A stretch of DNA of 64,000 bases from the NCBI GenBank assembly GCA_900095095.1, contig FMBT01000300.1, positions 372,001 to 436,000 on the forward strand, in the 5' to 3' direction. Made by a program: the position numbers and the translations under genes. The notes under the pieces were generated by a model. That model had not been told where the DNA came from. It saw nothing but the letters and a program-made list of their open reading frames with translations, and ran no database searches. The stretch is from Fragilariopsis cylindrus CCMP1102. Taxonomy: Eukaryota; Bacillariophyta; Bacillariophyceae; Bacillariales; Bacillariaceae. Below are positions 20,001 through 29,555 of this stretch, piece after piece. Each line of letters begins with the position of its first letter. The stretch's first letter is position 1.

Positions 20001-21095
20001 ATTTGACTTTCTGGATTTAATTGGGACAGCATTGATATAGTTGGTGTCGTAGTCATACATCACCATGATATATTTGTGTCCTCTGGCTGATGTGATTGGA
20101 TAATGGCCTGGCAAGTCCATTGCTACTAGTTGTTTTAGGTCGTCTCCGTCAATCAAGAAAGTACCGATACTGTGTAGCTTTTTCTTCAGCTCCATACGTT
20201 GTTTTCTAATGGCTAGGTCAATGATAGGGTTTGACGTTCTTACGTTCTTCTTTATCATCTTTTGGTTCCCAAGAGTGGTCTGCTCTTTCTTATTACAGTA
20301 GCTGCGGACTCGGTCTGCGCTTAACCTCGGCCAGGATTTTAACCAATTCTTATTGATGCAGTTAATCCATTCTAGAATAGATGGTGAGCCAAGTGACATG
20401 TGGAAGAAATTTACCAATGCAGCAACTGTTTGCACTTCATAAGCACTAGCTGCTGTAGCCATCCCTGCGGTGTCTCCGATGGGATTGGTGCAATTCACCC
20501 TTGGAAGTGTATGCGTATCTGTATCATGTATTGGTACAGAATAGAGTCCATTTTGTCGCTGTCCTTCCATTACTGTTTGACCTACAAGTGTTGGTTGGCT
20601 GTCAGTGACAGTCACTTTGTTCCTGGAAAATAATACAAACAGATCATTATCACATAGTTTTCCTACTGAGACGAGTGGTGTAGTTACATCATCGAACTTG
20701 TGGCAGCCACGGGCTAGTGGTGGTAACTTTTCTAGTGATAGGACGTCCGTAGATGTGGCAGTCATGATGGAGTTATTTGCACATTTCACCTTCATTCCAT
20801 TGGATGTTACTTGATGGTTGTCGCCTAGATATGCTGTTGGCAAGAAATGGTTGGTCGCACCAGAATCAATAGCTCCTCTTGTGATAGGATATCTGTCTAG
20901 TAATATGTTGCATACCTTCAAAGCTGCAGATCTTTTCGCAGGTCCGCTGATTAGGTTGGGGGCAAATGATACGTGTAATGATTTCCTGTTGGCATTTGGA
21001 GCGCATGGTACAAGTGGTCGACGATATGCTTTAGGTGTAAGGGGTTGACGATATAAATTGCTCGAAGGGGATAGATATGTAGTTGCTTTTAACAT
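17070..21095 (-). CDS. Copia pol polyprotein (protease, integrase, RT, RNase H)
   Basis: The frame is about 1,340 codons. The domains in order are: aspartic protease (AIDSGATNHF, near residue 77); integrase zinc-finger region, then catalytic core (VAMDLPGH, LRLDNE, NHAERAIQTFK); and a Tudor/chromo-like segment (RRKFSSGYHEGEITKYD, YYKVLYQDGDSEEM). These are followed by reverse transcriptase (YCTADISNMYL, FTLVVDDFGI) and RNase H (IDSDAAYL, ASAAEAEVAGIY). The segment between integrase and RT is typical of diatom Copia lineages. The integrase-before-RT order separates it from Ty3/gypsy. The gag and pol frames are separated by ~66 bp. Confidence 0.9.
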   Translation of the reverse strand: MLKATTYLSPSSNLYRQPLTPKAYRRPLVPCAPNANRKSLHVSFAPNLISGPAKRSAALKVCNILLDRYPITRGAIDSGATNHFLPTAYLGDNHQVTSNGMKVKCANNSIMTATSTDVLSLEKLPPLARGCHKFDDVTTPLVSVGKLCDNDLFVLFSRNKVTVTDSQPTLVGQTVMEGQRQNGLYSVPIHDTDTHTLPRVNCTNPIGDTAGMATAASAYEVQTVAALVNFFHMSLGSPSILEWINCINKNWLKSWPRLSADRVRSYCNKKEQTTLGNQKMIKKNVRTSNPIIDLAIRKQRMELKKKLHSIGTFLIDGDDLKQLVAMDLPGHYPITSARGHKYIMVMYDYDTNYINAVPIKSRKSNELVRAFKVCYDELKLRGFTAQVLRLDNEISTELIKAIEEEHLEYQIVSPGDHRLNHAERAIQTFKSKLISFREGADPTFPKNCWDLFIPQTILALNLMRPLRTNPLISAYTQVHGEFDYNRTPIAPTGCKVIVHDRRGERGSWSNHGSHGYYIERAPHHYRNYTCYMRDTKQNRISNTVEFFPSHCTLPKITPIDRLTLVLQDLHQVLSQPPSDFPFMNQGTDLHTAITAIQKILCLQKDDTATTATTSPVPPPRVETIVPTQRVTRIRSSKETDRVYVNGTIIRRKFSSGYHEGEITKYDPIEQYYKVLYQDGDSEEMTYAEVQQYRKRTQQYSRHEKKAMLMQPIPHQLPNTSVFNMPTSKSQRTKRVQRLNRYNRYPTVQQKPNRYSNGYSKAVEHLQPNFAFGASGAIWDDDLNKMAKYRDLINHKDPIIKQRWLQSGENEFAPLFQGYGETDGVDVLDWIHRGDVPRNKQVTYPRYVVAVRPEKSEPYRTRITAGGDRIDYEGNVTTHTASMETIKMHWNSVISTPGAKYCTADISNMYLCSLLPDAEYVRFKYDMIPPNIIKHYSLDKLVVDGFVYAKIKKAWYGLKQSGKIAHDDLVDHLKKYGYVKANRTDGLFHHKERDITFTLVVDDFGIKYTDKADVEHLVTALREKYPLKVDWKAEQYIGIHLKWNYIDREVLCSMDGYVEQALKEFNHIIPKQQHSGPSKIERPDYGAKVQYVKEDLTNKLNEEQIKFIQRVTGKFLFYARAIDDTMLHAINDIASSTANGTEATLAATRYFLNYAACNPNGQIIYRASDMILRIDSDAAYLVRPEARSRAGGYHYLGSKDGTLFNGPILVLAKIIKNVMASAAEAEVAGIYLNATEAVSERNCLIEMGHPQPPTPIKTDNTTARGIITGTIKQKRSKAIDMRFYWLKDRFEQKQFDYVWGPGIENLADYPTKHHSGKHHSTVRPIYLYIKNKSPKTIQGCVR

Positions 21096-21161
21096 GTAAT
21101 TATTATTAGTGGTTAATACACAGTCACTACATTTATCGATATCTATCTCCTTCCAACGTCT

Positions 21162-22955
21162 TCACTCTGGATTATTATATGGTTTGTGGTCTACTGGACT
21201 CCACCATTTGTTATAGAAGGCATCCTTTGCATCATTTCCACCCATAGGGTTCTGAATGGTCGCTTCATTTTTATGTCCACTCTTCTTCCTAGCTGATTTG
21301 CAATCTTTGCTGTCATGATGCAAGTTACAGCCACATGAGTGGCACCAGAATTTCCACTGGCGCCATACCGTGAACAGTGCGTCCGCAGTTGCTTTCTTAT
21401 TTCCACCACCTCCCTTTCCACCACCTGATTTGGTTGATTTTATGGTGTTGAGTTCAGCTTTGAGAGCTTTCACTTCACGTTGTAGATCAGAAAATGCAAT
21501 TGACTGCATACCCGACGCAGCAGTGCCCGACACGGACCCCGATACTGTACCTGTACCATCAGTTTCAACAACTGATGGAACACCTGACGCTTGGAAAGCT
21601 GTCTCTAAATGTAGTTGGTTGTTGTTGAGGGTCTGCACTTCTGTTTCATATTTTGATTCAAATGCATCGACACGGGCAATGAGAGCTTGTTGAACGTTCA
21701 TTGCTGTATTGTTTTCAATACCATCTTCCGTCAGTTTCTGCAGTTCTTTGATATAGAGCTGTTTAAACCGTTTCCACCTACCAACAACTGGTCTGTTTAG
21801 AATATCAGCTTCCCACTTGTCTTCAATTAGACGCAGGTACGTGTTGTTGTGCCTGCCACTACTGCGAATCTTGGTTTGACAGTTGATGATCAATGTGTCC
21901 CATGAGTACTCGAATTCAACATTTGAGCTTTCTGATAAGATATCAATACAATGTTTATCGTGTTCCATTCGCTTAAGGTATGTTACTGGGCCTTCAGCTG
22001 AAGGCACATACTCCCGTGCTGTAATGGCACTCATGAGTTCAATATATGCCTTCTGCTTCTTAACTCGATCTGATACTTTCCCTTCAATGAAGTTAAGGGC
22101 CTGTCGTACAGTGTAGTTCAAAGGTAGTGTTCCATAATCATTCATTTGCTCCTTCATGGTGTCAGGAAATCTCCTTACTGTTGCTTGTAGAGCTTCAGCG
22201 TTCCAATGAGTTTCCCTTTCATAGATCTTTTTCAGTGCTTCATACCTTCTCCATGCTCCGCTGGCATCTTCAGTGGGTAATGCCATCTTCTTTGCTGGTG
22301 GGGGTAAGTTAGCATTCACGTCTCCATATCTTTCACGGTTGCGCTTCATGGTGTCTACAAGGTATGCATGTCCTGCATCTCTTTCGGTATGCTGACATCC
22401 TTCTAGTGCATTGCCTAATGCCTCGCGGAATACCACTGCATCAGCGAAGTTGTGGTTGCTCTTTTCCGGTGATTGGTATTCTTTACCCAGATGATCATCG
22501 ATCGATGGAAGATTGTCTTGCCCCATACTGCCACAGCTGGATAGTGATGTAGTTGATACTGTATCGTCGTCGTTGGGAGAGTAGAGAGCGCCGTCGGGCG
22601 TGTAGAGATCTGGTAATGAAGAGGTTGATGCAGTTGCTTCTGCTGGTTGATCTTGGAATTGCTCTAGTATAGTACTAATATACTGTCTGCTGAACGAGAG
22701 AATATGGTCTCCTGCACCTGAGTCGGTGTATATTAGGTTTCCTGGTTCTGTAGTTCTTACAGTAACACCTGTTGGGATTTCGTTGTTCGAATCGGTTATT
22801 GAATCAGTTATTGAGTCGTCGTCCGGATCTTCCAGTGCTCCAAAAGGGTTGCTGTTATGGTTGTTGTTGTTACCTGGTTCGCTATCGTCTGGACTTATAA
22901 TCCTTCTGCGATTAGGTATGGTGTTCCAGTCAGCTGTAGGGGTGACAGGTAACAT
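21162..22955 (-). CDS. Copia gag-like capsid/nucleocapsid protein
   Basis: The frame is about 597 codons. The N-terminal third is Ser/Asp/Asn-rich, the central part is helical and capsid-like, and a Gly/Lys-rich linker leads to a C-terminal zinc knuckle (CHSCGCNLHHDSKDC). It lies directly upstream of pol in element orientation, as expected for gag. Confidence 0.8.
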   Translation of the reverse strand: MLPVTPTADWNTIPNRRRIISPDDSEPGNNNNHNSNPFGALEDPDDDSITDSITDSNNEIPTGVTVRTTEPGNLIYTDSGAGDHILSFSRQYISTILEQFQDQPAEATASTSSLPDLYTPDGALYSPNDDDTVSTTSLSSCGSMGQDNLPSIDDHLGKEYQSPEKSNHNFADAVVFREALGNALEGCQHTERDAGHAYLVDTMKRNRERYGDVNANLPPPAKKMALPTEDASGAWRRYEALKKIYERETHWNAEALQATVRRFPDTMKEQMNDYGTLPLNYTVRQALNFIEGKVSDRVKKQKAYIELMSAITAREYVPSAEGPVTYLKRMEHDKHCIDILSESSNVEFEYSWDTLIINCQTKIRSSGRHNNTYLRLIEDKWEADILNRPVVGRWKRFKQLYIKELQKLTEDGIENNTAMNVQQALIARVDAFESKYETEVQTLNNNQLHLETAFQASGVPSVVETDGTGTVSGSVSGTAASGMQSIAFSDLQREVKALKAELNTIKSTKSGGGKGGGGNKKATADALFTVWRQWKFWCHSCGCNLHHDSKDCKSARKKSGHKNEATIQNPMGGNDAKDAFYNKWWSPVDHKPYNNPE

Positions 22956-23003
22956 TTATCGGGTGCTTCGCACACGTTGTTGTAGTATCTTTAATCTCTA
23001 ACT

Positions 23004-23307
23004 ATTAGAAGTAAATACGAATACATATAGTAGTTGTTAACTGTCTATTAGTTATTAGAGTTACAATGATGTTAGAGATTAAAGTGAGCACAGTATGTTG
23101 TTACATCCTGTGATCCAATCTCATGTGTTGGTGTTTCTTCTTGTACAAAGCTATCTTCATCTATTATTGGGCGATGGTGTGGCAGTTGAATCAGTTGATT
23201 CCAGTCAGTTGAACTGTAGTTTAACTGTACTCTATCGCTCACCTCTGTTGAGTCACAGTTGGGTAGTTAGTCGAACTAGTCAACCTTAACGTGCTAATAA
23301 TCTAACA
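23004..23307 (-). repeat. 5' LTR of the Copia element
   Basis: This is the upstream LTR in element orientation. It is followed outward by the CTAGT target duplication at 23308-23312. Confidence 0.9.
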
Positions 23308-23320
23308 CTAGTCTTCAAGC

Positions 23321-24103
23321 CTATGCAACAATTGCACAAACTGCGATTGAGGTAGAAATGGAGGAGATCAACGAAATACGAGACACTTTAAAAGAAGATG
23401 ATGATGTATCAGCAATGACTACCTCTCTTCCATCTACAACTTTTTTTTGGGAGGTTACAGTCATCTCATTCCAAATACGTTCCTTCTCCATCTCAATACG
23501 GTCCTTCTCCATCTCAATACGTTCCTTCTCCATATCTCGTTGGTGTTTTTTATCCTTAACACCCTCCACACGTTCCTCTGTTGCATTGACCCTCTCCTGT
23601 CTTCCAGCAACGAATGAATTCAACATTTGAAGTTTCTTCATGGGGTCCAACTTCGCCAATGCATCGGGTCCTAGAAACCTCTCAAAAGCTTTCATATCTT
23701 CTTCTTCACCAATACGTCGTTCAAGAACTCGTTCAAGAACTCGTTCACGAACACGTGCTTCTTCAGCAATAGCTTCCGCTTGTTGAGCTTGAGCTTCTGC
23801 AATCTCTCGTTCACGAACACGTGCTTCTTCAGCAATAGCTTCCGCTTGTTGAGCTTGAGCTTCTGCAATCTCTCGTTGTTTCCTCATCGGTCTGATAATC
23901 CAATTCTTCTGAAGCTTAAGCCATCTTTTTTCATCCATGTCGTCAGGTTTAATCAATCCAAGCGCATCTTTATTCTCTCGAAGAAACACAATCCCGACAT
24001 TATTGCAAGTTAAATCAATTAGACCGTTGTCTGGATTGTTGAGAAGATCACAGACACCTTGGAAGAGAGCTTTCTCATCCTGAGTTGTTGTGATACGGGA
24101 CAT
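23321..24103 (-). CDS. Coiled-coil protein with duplicated Ala/Glu/Gln heptads
   Basis: This is a 260-aa single-exon frame from ATG 24103. Residues 1-70 form a globular start (DEKALFQGVCDLLNNPDNG). Residues ~75-225 are a charged coiled coil. Within it a 21-residue unit (REIAEAQAQQAEAIAEEARV) is repeated exactly in tandem, as is an IEMEK(D/E)R unit near residues 195-215. The C-terminus is Ser-rich and mildly hydrophobic. No family was recognised. The stop codon lies nine bases from the retrotransposon target site, so the coding frame is intact, but the 3' UTR has been replaced by LTR sequence and its polyadenylation may now depend on that LTR. Confidence 0.5.
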   Translation of the reverse strand: MSRITTTQDEKALFQGVCDLLNNPDNGLIDLTCNNVGIVFLRENKDALGLIKPDDMDEKRWLKLQKNWIIRPMRKQREIAEAQAQQAEAIAEEARVREREIAEAQAQQAEAIAEEARVRERVLERVLERRIGEEEDMKAFERFLGPDALAKLDPMKKLQMLNSFVAGRQERVNATEERVEGVKDKKHQRDMEKERIEMEKDRIEMEKERIWNEMTVTSQKKVVDGREVVIADTSSSSFKVSRISLISSISTSIAVCAIVA

Positions 24104-24382
24104 GATTGGAATGGTATGAGAGCGAGTGAAATTGAGGTACAGTAATTCGAAAGAAATTGACGTAATTGGAATGAAGATGATGATGATGATGATGTACTTT
24201 TACTTTGGAAGTGATTTGTGTGAACACAACAGTCGAACGAAATGCACGATACATGGTGTCATTCAAACATCTCGTGTGAATAAAGGCGACTATTAGCATG
24301 GCAGTGTTTTGATTTTCAATCGAACGTTTTTATGAATTGGTTTGAACTTTTATTTTTGAGTTGAAAGAAGTTTTCACTTGTA

Positions 24383-24564
24383 CAGTATGCGCTCGATAAG
24401 AAATACACTCTTAATTTACCGACTTGGTGTGTTTCTTATAGAGAGTGTGTTTCTTATGATTTTCGGTACGACCCATCAATCACTACACGGGCGAAAACCG
24501 ATCTGGTGTATTTCTTATAAAGCGTGTATTTCTTAAATGTGTATTTCTTATCGAGCGCATACTG
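24383..24564. mobile_element. Tc1/mariner-type MITE, copy 3 (complete, short)
   Basis: This is a 182-bp element with perfect ends CAGTATGCGCTCGATAAG and its reverse complement, flanked by TA (24381-24382 and 24565-24566). It lacks the central telomere-like part of copy 1 but keeps the multiple GTGTATTTCTTA motifs. Confidence 0.8.
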
Positions 24565-24800
24565 TACTTGAAGTCGTAAGTTATATTGGCGACGTCACTC
24601 GTAAACATCGACGTCACTCTTTTGTTGCTTGCCGTTTGATTGGCTCGTAAATACACGATTCAATATAGTGACGTCACTCTTGAACATAGATAGCAAAAAC
24701 ACACGATTCAATTTTCAGACAGGGGCTGTAGATCAGTCTCAGCCTGGCCTCTCGCGCATTTATCGCTGATTATAGTTCTGATCTAGACGGATCTCAAATA

Positions 24801-24892
24801 CACTACAGGTTGAATCACGTGTAAACCGATCTGGTGTATTTCTTATAGAGCGTGTATTTCTTAAATGTGTATTTCTTATCGAGCGCATACTG
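24801..24892. mobile_element. Tc1/mariner-type MITE, copy 4 (right end only)
   Basis: The segment matches the right half of the family, from CACTACAGG to the terminal GAGCGCATACTG followed by TA at 24893-24894. The left end is missing. Confidence 0.7.
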
Positions 24893-24910
24893 TACTGAGT
24901 GTAGATATAG

Positions 24911-25395
24911 TGAGGTGACCGGAAACGCGCGATTTCTCATTTTTTCCGATTCAGCGAGCTTTTTTCCGTTTCGTGAACCGGAATGACCTTAACATATGGA
25001 AAACGCGGTTGCCCACATTTTTTCCGTTTCATGAACAGTTAAAAACAAATATTCAACCGGAATGACTGTATCGCCTATTTTTCCTGTTCATGAAACGGAA
25101 AAAAGAAATTATCGCCAATTCAGATTATGTCAAAGCCCCCTATATAGTGAATACTTAGGTGATTATGGGGGATATGAGATATTAAACATTTAAGAGTTTT
25201 ATTTATTTTTTGTCATCAACCGGAATGACCCTAACTTATGGAAAACGCGGTTGCCCACATTTTTTCCGTTTCATGAACAGTTAAAAACAGATGTTCAACC
25301 GGAATGACTGTATATCCTATTTTTCCTGTTCACGAAACGGAAAAAAGCTCACTGAATCGGAAAAAATGAGAAATCGCGCGTTTCCGGTCACCTCA
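24911..25395. mobile_element. Foldback/MITE with >60-bp inverted ends and an internal direct duplication
   Basis: The ends are near-perfect inverted repeats of over 60 bp (TGAGGTGACCGGAAACGCGC ... and its complement at 25395). Inside, a ~130-bp segment is present twice in direct orientation (24976-25105 and 25218-25347), each containing CCGGAATGAC twice and internal CCGTTTCATGAAC/GTTCATGAAACGG inverted repeats. There is no coding capacity. The superfamily is not assigned because the target duplication is unclear. Confidence 0.75.
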
Positions 25396-25489
25396 ATACA
25401 GTACACAAACAATAAACAATACACAATATCTAAAGAATCCATCAACGACGACTCATTGACTGCCTACAAGTACTTCGGAAACGAATTTG

Positions 25490-26581
25490 ATGTTTAATCT
25501 CCAACTAAAAGCTGTCGTAATAACTGTATGTTCGATTTCATTGGCAGAACCATATTGTGTGGTCCCTCAACTAATGAAAACATCATCACGACAATCGTTC
25601 CCGGTGCCGTCTGTTTCACTGAAGTTGAGGGAGAAATACTTTGATTTCGATTTCGGCGCTGAAGATGCTGTCGAAAGTGCGACACCAATAGGATTTTCCA
25701 ACAATACGATGACGATGATGATAACGATGATGGAGAGGAAGAATTTTCTCAAAGGATCGATAACAGCATTTAGTGCTGCCGCTGTCACTTACCACCAACC
25801 ATCATGGGGCACGACTATAGATCCTAAGACCGGAATTCGTCTACCAGATCTAGGGGAGATAGAGACTTCCATACCAGATAATTGGAGTGACGAAGAAAAT
25901 CCGATTTCGTCCTCCGATGATAATAATAATAATAAAAACACGATGTTTTCGAGATTAGACAACAAACCAGATTCCGTATTTTACCAAGATCCACGGTTCG
26001 TAGAGCACGTCGACGATAACGCGGTCAAACTCATGACAGAATACATATCAAGTATCGCAATCCAACCTGGAAGAGACAAAAGTGTATTGGATCTTTGCTC
26101 TAGCTGGACCAGCCATATAGATGCCGATGTAGCTCGAAAGCTAACCAGAATCTCAGGTTTAGGAATGAATAATAAGGAATTGGAAAGTAATCCAACTTTG
26201 ACAGATTGGATTGTCCAGGATCTAAATGAGAATCCAATCCTAAGCAAATACGAAAATGAAAGCTTTGACGTAGTATTATTACAATTAAGCATTGATTACC
26301 TGGTAAAACCATTGGAAGTCTTGAAAGAGGTTGGACGAATTTTGAAAGTTGGTGGGAAAGTACACATTGTGTTTTCCAATCGATTATTTCTAAGTAAAGC
26401 AGTGGGATTTTGGACAGGCGGAGACGACATTGATCACGCGTACTATGTAGGATCATACTTGCATTTCTGTGACGGTGGTTTTCAATATATCCAAGCTAAA
26501 GACTTGTCGACAAGGAAAGGAGGGAGAGATAAGCGTATCATTGGCGATCCGATGTTCGTTGTTACCGCTACAAAAGGGTGA
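25490..26581 (+). CDS. SAM-dependent methyltransferase (type 11-like) with N-terminal targeting sequence
   Basis: The frame encodes 363 aa from ATG 25490. The first ~25 residues are hydrophobic (LKAVVITVCSISLAEPYC), consistent with a signal peptide or the first part of a bipartite organelle signal. The catalytic region begins with motif I SVLDLCSSWTSH. It is followed by ISGLGMNNKELE, the motif IV-like ENESFDVVLLQLSIDYLVKP, and the post-motif LKEVGRILKVGGKVHIVFSNRLF. This layout is typical of methyltransf_11 enzymes in algae; the substrate is unknown. An (ATA)n tract gives a short Asn run. The single exon has no interruption. Confidence 0.7.
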   Translation: MFNLQLKAVVITVCSISLAEPYCVVPQLMKTSSRQSFPVPSVSLKLREKYFDFDFGAEDAVESATPIGFSNNTMTMMITMMERKNFLKGSITAFSAAAVTYHQPSWGTTIDPKTGIRLPDLGEIETSIPDNWSDEENPISSSDDNNNNKNTMFSRLDNKPDSVFYQDPRFVEHVDDNAVKLMTEYISSIAIQPGRDKSVLDLCSSWTSHIDADVARKLTRISGLGMNNKELESNPTLTDWIVQDLNENPILSKYENESFDVVLLQLSIDYLVKPLEVLKEVGRILKVGGKVHIVFSNRLFLSKAVGFWTGGDDIDHAYYVGSYLHFCDGGFQYIQAKDLSTRKGGRDKRIIGDPMFVVTATKG

Positions 26582-26784
26582 AGAGTTTATAATCCTATTT
26601 CTATACATTTGTTTGCTCCCATTCCGGAGAAGAACTAGCTAGCTATTGTAGTAAGTAATCGCAATTAAAAATCTATACAAATAAACGCGATGGAAATCCC
26701 ATTTATCTGCTACTTATTAACTAAATTGTACCAATTGTATACTTTGGCCTCTGAATCGACCTATGTAGATTGACAAGAAAGGTT

Positions 26785-29555
26785 TTATGATATAGGAGCA
26801 TCCACCAGGCTTGCTGCTTTGCATGGTCCGCTTGAAGTCTGGATAGTCTTGCCTTGCCATGTTGCGACTCCACCCTCGCCACTTTTGAGGTCTTTAGCGA
26901 CTACAGGCCAGACCTTTTTCTTTTTCACTTGACTAGAAGAAAATGGCTCCCCACTCAAACCGTCGATGAAAACTCTTTCACCAATTTTAGAACCCTGGGG
27001 TGGCTCAACAAGTTCCACCTTCTTACCATCCTCCCCTTTTGCAGCGAGGACCATACCGTTGCTGCTAAAACCAACGATCTTCGCAGCTTTGAGATTACAA
27101 ACAACGAGGACCAACTTATCTTGCATTTCTTCAAGAGAGTAATGCTCCCGCAACCCCGATGCAATCTGTCGCGGACCACTTTCTTCGCCAACGTCAACTT
27201 CCTCACAAAACAATTTATCAGCGCTTTCATGGTTCCATACCTTAGTAATTTTTCCAACACGAATCTCCATTTTCGAAAACTCAGATTGATTTGCGTCGCC
27301 CGCTGCGCCCATCCCCTTATTGGAAGAAGCAATGGCCTTGGCCTTCTTTTCTTTTTTGCGTTTCTGTGCATCTTCGTACGTTTCCTTCTTCTTTCCGCCC
27401 TTTTTATCGTTCGTTTCATCTACAGATAGAGACTTTTCATACAGAACTTGGCCCACTTCGATACTGGTACCAACAACTAGACAGCGACACGCCATATCCA
27501 AATCTTTCAGTGCAATTGGTTCCTTTCCAAGCTTTTTAAAAATACTCTTGCATCCCACTGGCAAAAACGGTAACAATAAATGAGTCAGTGCATAAGTAGC
27601 CTCTAATGTAGCACGGACTACGGTCTTTCTGAACTCGGCGTTTTCGTCACCCTTTTTGAGCCAGGGTGCTTCAGTTTGCAAGTACCCGTTTACGTCACGG
27701 AATCCCGCCATTGCAACAGCTGCACCTCCCTGTAAATCATACTGCTCCATTTTAGCTGTATAATTTTCAATAATAGATGTAAGATCGATAGGTGGATTCA
27801 GAGGTGCAGGAACATCTGGGATAACTCCTTGGCAGAATTTTGTACAAAGATTGGTGGCACGATTTACTAAATTTCCAAGTGTGTCACACAAGTCAGCGTT
27901 GTGCATTTCTCTCATGTTCTCTTCGCTATAAGATAATTCTCCTCCGTACGGAGCTTCTTTACAAAGATACCTGACGAGTGAATCAATACATAGAGAGATA
28001 AGATAGATAAATAAATGAGATCAATATTTGGGGTGCAATTTCAACATAAATTCCAAAATAACTCATCATCAGAAATATACTTGCTACACTGAACGTAGTA
28101 CGTACCATCTGAAAGCATCAACATGGAAATTATCAAGCATATCATGTGGATCAACGGTATTACCAATAGATTTAGACATTTTCTTTCCTTCCTTATCATT
28201 GACGAACCCATGAGAATATATCGTTGTAGGGAGAGGGATTTCAGCTGACATGAGTAAGCACGGCCAAATAACGGCATGGAACCAAAGTATATCTTTGCCA
28301 ATAATATGAACATCGCACGGCCAAAACTTTTTCAATTCTTCCTGTGGACAATCTGGATTCGTTCCAAAGTAATTAATTCCAGTTAAATAATTAGAAAGTG
28401 CATCAATCCACACGTACATCACGTGTTTTTCATCAAAGCCTTCTGGAACTTGAATACCCCATGAAAAAGTAGTACGACTAATTGCTAAATCACGAAGTGG
28501 ATCAGATGTTAATCGGCTTAGAATATGATTCCGATGTTGTACGGGTCGGAGAAAATCAGGATTATCCTGTATGTGCTTAATGAGCCTATCAGCGTACTTT
28601 GACATTTTGAACATATACGATTCCTCTTCAACTCGTTTCAGTGGCAATCCCGATGTTGGATCTTTAAAGTCATTCATTTCTGCTTCAAGATCGGTGACAT
28701 AATTTTCTTCTCGTACATTGTACCAACCGGTATAGTTATCTAGATAAATATCACCATTGGCAGCACATGTTTTCCACAACTCCTGTGCTACACGTTTATG
28801 ACGATCGCTAGTCGTTCGAACGTAGTCGTCGTTGGATATCAATAGCCGTTGATTAAGATTTTTGAACCCCGTCACGAACTGCGGTGATGGGGGGATTTTG
28901 TTTTGTTTTTTGATCATGAAATTACAACACGAATAGTAATAATATTGGACAAAGTTGTTGGATTAAAATGAGAGATGATATACTGAGTAAATACATCACC
29001 ATGAATGGAATGTCACATTGATCTGCCATGGCACACAAACAATTCTCAACAAATATAATCAACAGCAAGAAAAAACAAGATTCAGCAGTCTCATCAGTAG
29101 TGTCGCCGTACCTTGTCACAAATTTCTTGTGGTTCCTTTCCTTGATCCGCGGCTGCTGCTGCAATTTTTTGTCCATGCTCGTCGGCACCAGTAACGAAGT
29201 AACATGGTCGATTTCCCTGTAATCGTTGAAATCGACTAATAACATCACTAGTTACACCCTCGTAGGCATGACCCATATGTGCTGGTCCATTCGTATAATT
29301 GATTGCTGTTGTTAGATAAAATGGTGGTGCACCACCATCATTTTTTTTCTCATCGTATGTATTAATACCAGCTCCACCTGTTTGACTAACATATCCATAA
29401 TCGATCGTCGATTCATCTAATAACGTCCAACGATCATGCTGTTGTTCCTTGCTGCTGTTATTCACACCGTCGACGACGACGTCGTCTGAAACAACCATAC
29501 CCGCTTTTACAGCGGCACTAAGGTCTTCGACTAATTTGTCATTATTGCTACTCAT
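26785..29555 (-). CDS. metG: Methionyl-tRNA synthetase with C-terminal EMAPII-like tRNA-binding domain
   Basis: It charges tRNA-Met with methionine. There are three exons: 29555-29112, 28878-28106 and 27970-26785. GT-AG introns of 233 and 135 bp separate them, and the joined length is an exact 801 codons (800 aa). Class I signatures are HMGH (residues 93-96), GADEHGQKI and KKMSKS. The catalytic core (GWYNVREENYVTD, EEESYMFKMSKYADRL) resembles bacterial-type MetRS. A Lys/Glu-rich linker leads to an EMAPII/Arc1-type OB domain (KMEIRVGKITKVWNHESADK). No clear organelle signal is visible, which suggests the cytosolic enzyme. The start is taken at MSSNND because the longer frame has no ATG. It is divergent from the RWD gene. 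Confidence 0.9.

Larger units (their letters stand above)
16776..23307 (-). mobile_element. Ty1/Copia LTR retrotransposon (diatom CoDi-like), looks whole
   Basis: This 6.5-kb element on the minus strand has two 304-bp LTRs, flanking 5-bp duplications CTAGT at 16771-16775 and 23308-23312, a gag frame, and a pol frame in the Copia order protease, integrase, reverse transcriptase, RNase H. The LTRs are nearly identical and I see no break in either frame, so the insertion is recent. A purine stretch borders the inside of the 3' LTR, as expected for a polypurine tract. It inserted nine bases beyond the stop codon of the coiled-coil gene at 23321-24103. Confidence 0.9.

Noticed and set aside
26854-27583. 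Long plus-strand frames opposite metG exon 3
   Set aside because: Shadow frames; the minus strand encodes a complete synthetase and EMAPII domain.
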